Shown here piece after piece: positions 55,840 through 59,447 of a stretch of DNA of 59,447 nucleotides. Numbering within the stretch: the first letter of the stretch is position 1; every line of letters begins with the position of its first letter. The translations under genes were made by a program, and so were the position numbers. The DNA comes from Pseudomonadota bacterium (GTDB lineage Bacteria > Pseudomonadota > Gammaproteobacteria > Burkholderiales > Burkholderiaceae_C), in NCBI GenBank assembly GCA_022566735.1, contig JADFIG010000020.1:1-59447 (forward strand). The letters are read 5' to 3'. The notes under the pieces were generated by a model. The model searched no databases and had not been told where the DNA came from. It worked only from the letters and a program-made list of their open reading frames with translations.

Positions 55840-57936
55840 TCAGCCGGTGAAGCCCTTGCCCTCGGATGCCAGCTGGGCCAGCAACGGGGCCGGCGTCCAG
55901 AAGGCCTTGTCGTTGTCCGAGGTGGCGGCGAAGCCCTTCATCAGCTCGACCACCTTGGGCAGGCCCAGCACGTCGGCGTAGAGCATGGGGCCGCCGCGGT
56001 AGACGGGGAAGCCGTAGCCGGTCAGGTAGACCATGTCGATGTCGGAGGCCTTGGAGGCGATGCCTTCGGCCAGGATGGCCGCACCTTCGTTGACCATGGC
56101 CAGCACCAGGCGCTGCACGATCTCCTCGTCGGAGATGGCGCGCGGCGTGACACCCTTGTCGGCGCGCACCTTGTCGATGCAGGCCTGCACCTCGGCCGAG
56201 GGCACGGGCTCGCGCTTGCCAATCTCGTAGTCGTACCAGCCCTTGCCCACCTTCTGGCCGAAGCGGCCGAGTTCGCACACGGCATCGCCGATCGGGCTGT
56301 AGACCACGTCGGGCTTTTCCACGCGGCGGCGCTTGCGGATGGCGAAGCCGATGTCGTTGCCGGCCAGGTCGCCCACGCGGAAGGGGCCCATGGCGAAGCC
56401 GAAGGCCTCGGCGGCCTTGTCCACCTGCTGCACGGTGGCGCCCTCTTCCACCAGGAAGAAGGCCTGGCGGGTGTACTGCTCGAACATGCGGTTGCCGATG
56501 AAGCCGTCACACACGCCCGAGACCACGGCGACCTTCTTGATCTTCTTGGCCACGGCCATCACGGTGGCCATCACGTCCTTGGCGGTGTGCCTGGAGCGCA
56601 CCACTTCCAGCAGGCGCATGACGTTGGCCGGGCTGAAGAAGTGCAGGCCGACCACGTCAGCGGGGCGCTTGGTGACTTCGGCGATCTTGTCCACGTCCAG
56701 CGTCGAGGTGTTGGAGGCCAGGATGGCGCCGGGCTTCATGATGCTGTCCAGCTTGGTGAAGACTTGGGCCTTGACGCCCATGTCTTCGAACACGGCCTCG
56801 ATGACCATGTCGGCCTGGGCGATGTCGTCGTAGCTCAGGGTGGTGGTGAGCAGGGCCATGCGCTGCTCGTACTTGTCTTGCGCCAGCTTGCCCTTGGCCA
56901 CCTGCGCTTCGTAGTTCTTGCGGATGACACCGACGCCGCGGTCGATGGCTTCCTGCTTCATCTCCAGCAGCTTGACGGGGATGCCGGCGTTGAGGAAGCA
57001 CATGGTGATGCCGCCGCCCATGGTGCCGGCGCCGATCACGGCCACGTTCTTGACGTCGCGCAGCGGCGTGGTGTCGGGCACATCGGGGATCTTGCTGGCG
57101 GCGCGCTCGCCGAAGAAGGCGTGGCGCAGGGCGCGGGCCTGGTCGCTGGTGACCAGCTTGCCGAAGACCTCGCGCTCGAAGGCGATGCCGGCGTCCAGGT
57201 CGAGCTTGGTGGCGGCCTCGACGCAATCGACGCAGCGCTGCGGGGCTTCGAGGTGCTTGCGGGTCTTGGCCAGCTCGGCGCGGGCCTTGGCGAAGGCGTC
57301 TGCATCGGCGGGGGGCGCCACCTTCAGGTCACGCACCGAGGGCAGCGGGCGGGCATCGGCCACGCTCTGGGCGAAGGCGATGGCGGCGGGCAGCAGGTCG
57401 CCATCGACCAGCTGGTTGAACAGCTTCTGGCCCGGGGCGGCGGCCAGCTTCTCCGAGGGCACCGAGGCGCCGGTGGTGATCATCTGCAGCGCGGTTTCCA
57501 CGCCCAGCACGCGCGGCAGGCGCTGCGTGCCACCGGCACCCGGCACGATGCCGATGTTGACCTCGGGCAGCGCGATCTGCGCGCCCTTGGCGACCACGCG
57601 GTAGTGGCAGCCCAGGGCCAGCTCCAGGCCACCGCCCATGGCCACGCCATGGATGGCCGCCACGACGGGCTTGGCCGATTGCTCGACCGCGGCAATGGTG
57701 ACGTGCAGGTCAGGCGCGGCGAAGGCCTTGGGGCTGCCGAACTCGCGGATGTCGGCGCCACCGCAGAACACCTTGCCCGACCCGACGATGACCACCGCCT
57801 TCACGGCCGCGTCGGCGTTGGCTTGCGCCAGGCCATCGACGATGCCGGCGCGCGTGCTCTGGCCGAGGCCATTGACGGGGGGGTTGGCGAGGGAGATGAC
57901 GGCCACGCCGTCGGTGACTTGGTAGGAAGCGCTCAT
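55840..57936 (-). CDS. FadB/FadJ-like bifunctional enoyl-CoA hydratase/3-hydroxyacyl-CoA dehydrogenase
   Basis: 698 residues from ATG 57936. Crotonase domain (~1-190, VGSGKVFCGGADIREF, ALGCHYRVVAKGAQIALPEVNIGIVPGAGGTQRLPR), then NAD-binding Rossmann domain (NVAVIGAGTMGGGITMCFLNAGI at ~300) and two 3-hydroxyacyl-CoA dehydrogenase C-terminal domains (LHFFSPANVMRLLEVVRS, MGPFRVGDLAGNDIGF). It performs hydration and NAD-dependent oxidation of beta-oxidation intermediates. First gene of the eight-gene operon. No thiolase is encoded in the window. Confidence 0.95.
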   Translation of the reverse strand: MSASYQVTDGVAVISLANPPVNGLGQSTRAGIVDGLAQANADAAVKAVVIVGSGKVFCGGADIREFGSPKAFAAPDLHVTIAAVEQSAKPVVAAIHGVAMGGGLELALGCHYRVVAKGAQIALPEVNIGIVPGAGGTQRLPRVLGVETALQMITTGASVPSEKLAAAPGQKLFNQLVDGDLLPAAIAFAQSVADARPLPSVRDLKVAPPADADAFAKARAELAKTRKHLEAPQRCVDCVEAATKLDLDAGIAFEREVFGKLVTSDQARALRHAFFGERAASKIPDVPDTTPLRDVKNVAVIGAGTMGGGITMCFLNAGIPVKLLEMKQEAIDRGVGVIRKNYEAQVAKGKLAQDKYEQRMALLTTTLSYDDIAQADMVIEAVFEDMGVKAQVFTKLDSIMKPGAILASNTSTLDVDKIAEVTKRPADVVGLHFFSPANVMRLLEVVRSRHTAKDVMATVMAVAKKIKKVAVVSGVCDGFIGNRMFEQYTRQAFFLVEEGATVQQVDKAAEAFGFAMGPFRVGDLAGNDIGFAIRKRRRVEKPDVVYSPIGDAVCELGRFGQKVGKGWYDYEIGKREPVPSAEVQACIDKVRADKGVTPRAISDEEIVQRLVLAMVNEGAAILAEGIASKASDIDMVYLTGYGFPVYRGGPMLYADVLGLPKVVELMKGFAATSDNDKAFWTPAPLLAQLASEGKGFTG

Positions 57937-58040
57937 GGCAGTGTCGGGGGGCGTTCGGTGAAGACACACGGACCCCGACATCCCCCTGCCATGGGTGCCA
58001 TGACAGGGCGGCCGGCGGCGTCCGCTCAGCGATCAGATCA

Positions 58041-58066
58041 ATTCTGACAAGAAGCCTTGTAAGAAT
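58041..58066. promoter_or_regulatory. 26-bp palindrome upstream of the acyl-CoA oxidation operon
   Basis: Arms ATTCTGACAAG and CTTGTAAGAAT (11 bp, one mismatched pair) flank AAGC. It is 105 bp upstream of the first gene's start codon. A second half-site ATTCTGACA recurs at 58075-58083, in the same orientation. The AT-rich arms in a GC-rich background suggest an operator, for example for a TetR- or GntR-type fatty-acid regulator; no regulator gene is nearby. Confidence 0.5.
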
Positions 58067-58946
58067 GCCGATAGATTCTGACACAGGCGCGGCGGACGTG
58101 CATCGGCGCGCATTGCACCCCTGGTGAAAACACCTAGGAGGCTGTTCAAGCGCGGGTGGGTGACGCTGGGCTGCGGGTGCGCTGTGCCGTGGGGGCATGG
58201 TGGCACGGATGGGCGCGGTGGTGGTGATTCAGCGGGCGGCGCAGGGGTTTGGGGCGGGGTGCGCAAGCGACACATGGCGGGGTGCCGCCTGTTCTGAGCG
58301 GCGCGCAAGCCGGTGTGGGCGACGCGCCGGCCGTTGGGCTCGGGCCATGCCCCAGGGAGGTGCGTGCGCCGCGTGGGGGAGCTCGGCGCACGAGGCGATG
58401 CCACTCGGCGTGTGTCACGGCATGACTCGGCCATCGGTCAATTTGAGCCATGCGCAAAGCAGATTGAGCGGCGCACGAGTGGGGGGAACTCGGCGGGCCG
58501 GTGAAAACGGGCGGCGGGTGAGGGAAAGGGGGCGGCGGGCCGCTGGGGGTGGGCGAAGGGCCGCGCAAAACAGGCGGTGGGCCGAGGGAAACGGGCGGGT
58601 GGCCGGGCCAGGCGGGTGAACTGCGGCTTGGGGTGGGCGGATGCCGCGCCAGATGGGCTTGTGTGTGGCGCAAATGGGCTGGCCGGCGGGGTGATTTGGG
58701 CCAGTGGGGAGGGAATGGGGGTGGCGCGCGATGGGATGAGGTTGGCGGGTGACCTCAAAGGGGGCGTGCTTGGGACGGGATGGTTCGCGCTCGGGGTCGT
58801 CAGCGCAGCATCGCCACCGGCGCTTCGGCCGATGGACCTCGGGATTGGGGCTCGACCAGGCTGGGGCGGCCCAGCCTACGCCCCACAGGTATCGACGGCT
58901 GCGTCTCATAGCTCGCCCGGAATTCGATGTGGAGGCTGCCATGTGA
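58067..58946. other. G-rich intergenic region without a supported gene
   Basis: From about 58140 to 58760 the plus strand is strongly G-rich. Open frames on both strands, such as 58415-58942 on the minus strand, translate into Pro/Arg/Ala low-complexity runs without recognisable domains and arise from the 21-bp repeat and GC content. The stretch includes a quadruplex-type pattern GGG-N3-GGG-N3-GGGGG-N4-GGG at 58516-58539. I see no tRNA, ncRNA family or IS gene. Confidence 0.5.
58476..58601 (+). repeat. Degenerate 21-bp tandem repeat, six units
   Basis: Units start at 58476, 58497, 58518, 58539, 58560 and 58581. Approximate consensus GCCG, then two or three variable bases, GGAAACGGGCGGCGG or close. 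The best unit is 58497-58517 (GCCGGTGAAAACGGGCGGCGG), 58581-58601 differs at a few positions. Because 21 is a multiple of 3, all frames stay open, which explains spurious ORFs. A weaker seventh copy may follow at 58602. Confidence 0.65.
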
Positions 58947-59069
58947 CTCCGCGCCTACTCCGCACAGAACGACACATCCCAAACGGTCAAGGAGATGCGA
59001 GCGGAGTTCCCGCTGCTCAGTCCGGATCACGTCGGCAACTGTCACGTGTGCGTCACCAGCAAGGCATAG
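58947..59069 (+). pseudogene. Coding-like remnant of an unknown protein
   Basis: The frame after a TGA at 58944 reads LRAYSAQNDTSQTVKEMRAE, then FPLLSPDHVGNCHVCVTSKA and a stop at 59069. The codons have high G/C at third positions and the peptide looks natural, with a CHVC pair, but no start codon or domain is visible. The same frame upstream of the TGA reads RLIARPEFDVEAAM. It may be a decayed C-terminus of a protein associated with the RHS locus; this is speculation. Confidence 0.3.
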
Positions 59070-59105
59070 AACGGCACCATAAATCAAATGCAATCAGGGT
59101 GAAAA

Positions 59106-59366
59106 ATGAAGCCTTATGGTGATCGCCGCTTCAATGGCGCGTATGCCGTCAGCTTGAGATGGGTTGTCGCCATTTGTGGCTGGATGTGGTTTTCTGTTGT
59201 CACGGATTCAGCGAATGCCGTTGATCTGGTCATCCCGCCTGTGATTGGGTGGACATCCGGGGATTACACGCCTGGCATGTTTGGCACCCCCGAAGCAGCT
59301 TGTGCAGGTGCTGTTGCAAACCTAGCAGGCTGCGGAAATACCCAACGGGCGCAGCTTCGCTGCTGA
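59106..59366 (+). CDS. Secreted RHS-type protein, N-terminal fragment cut by a repeat
   Basis: 86 residues. A signal peptide (about MKPYGDRRFNGAYAVSLRWV...VVTDSANA) is followed by a short Cys-containing region (GTPEAACAGAVANLAGC) like the N-terminus of secreted RHS-type proteins. The last ~15 codons lie in the 120-bp repeat and the frame stops there, so the gene is interrupted. AGGG precedes the start. Identification as RHS is weaker than for the left-end gene because no YD-repeat segment is reached; it leans on the similar layout. Confidence 0.45.
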   Translation: MKPYGDRRFNGAYAVSLRWVVAICGWMWFSVVTDSANAVDLVIPPVIGWTSGDYTPGMFGTPEAACAGAVANLAGCGNTQRAQLRC

Positions 59367-59440
59367 CGCAAGGGCTCGTTTTTCGATGATGCGGGTCGAC
59401 TCCGACGCCAAAACACCCCATTTCAAGCCCATTTTGGCCT
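59321..59440. repeat. 120-bp inverted repeat, right copy
   Basis: Identical to the reverse complement of positions 2-121. Starts CCTAGCAGGCTGCGG at 59321 and runs to within 7 bases of the end. Both copies cut an RHS-type gene, with CTAG at the inner edge of each, which could be the target or the element end. Confidence 0.9.
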
Positions 59441-59447
59441 GATCTGA

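Noticed and set aside
54982..58047. 1021-codon plus-strand open frame
   Set aside because: Antisense to the hydratase and FadB-like genes, His/Val/Gly repeats only.
58415..58942. 175-residue minus-strand open frame rich in Pro
   Set aside because: Its heptad-like RP..FP pattern is produced by the 21-bp tandem repeat; no ribosome site or conserved domain.
1..59447. CRISPR array or cas genes
   Set aside because: No regularly spaced 25-40 bp direct repeats with unique spacers and no cas-like translation; the only tandem repeat is the 21-bp degenerate one without spacers.

Overview
The window is high-GC DNA from a betaproteobacterium, most likely Burkholderiales (Comamonadaceae or Sphaerotilaceae-like). 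The support is a betaproteobacterial flg cluster, an exosortase H / IPTL-CTERM sorting locus, a guanidine-I riboswitch with a carboxylase operon, and a group I intron in the anticodon loop of tRNA-Ile(CAU), as known from Azoarcus. Genus is not claimed.

Layout. 1-1.3 kb: N-terminal part of a secreted RHS-type protein (minus strand), cut by a 120-bp sequence that recurs as a perfect inverted copy at the right end (59321-59440). 2.2-14.4 kb: flagellar cluster, flgA, flgM and flgN leftward (a sigma-28-type promoter lies before flgM) and flgBCDEFGHIJKL rightward, followed by an EAL-like/HDOD protein and srkA. 16.9-21.1 kb: a sedolisin (S53) protease with an IPTL-CTERM tail, convergent with its likely sorting enzyme exosortase H and an XrtH-associated membrane protein. 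21.3-24.8 kb: two glutathione-transferase-like genes and a GAF-PAS-GGDEF-EAL protein. 25.1-35.3 kb: guanidine-I riboswitch, ABC importer, two DUF1989 (carboxyguanidine deiminase-type) subunits, urea/guanidine carboxylase and allophanate hydrolase, together a full route from guanidine to ammonia and CO2. 35.3-38.8 kb: DUF2946 protein, TonB-dependent copper receptor and the MtfA peptidase. 38.9-42.4 kb: a small unknown gene, then an AraC regulator, SDR and MpaB-family protein in one direction. 42.6-43.5 kb: a deletion scar joining the remnants of a divergent merR/old-yellow-enzyme pair. 43.6-44.4 kb: a Phd/ParE-type toxin-antitoxin pair with a palindromic operator. 44.4-44.7 kb: the intron-containing tRNA. 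44.8-49.5 kb: hrcA divergent from nadK-recN-rapZ. 49.5-57.9 kb: an eight-gene leftward fatty-acid/acyl-CoA oxidation operon preceded by a 26-bp palindrome. 58-59.1 kb: G-rich non-coding DNA with a 21-bp tandem repeat and a coding remnant. 59.1 kb to the end: a second RHS-type N-terminus cut by the same 120-bp repeat.

The most notable items are the tRNA intron, the self-contained exosortase H locus with one obvious substrate, the riboswitch-controlled guanidine operon, the merR/OYE deletion scar, and the terminal inverted repeat interrupting two RHS-like genes. All gene calls rest on reading the translations; no database search was run.
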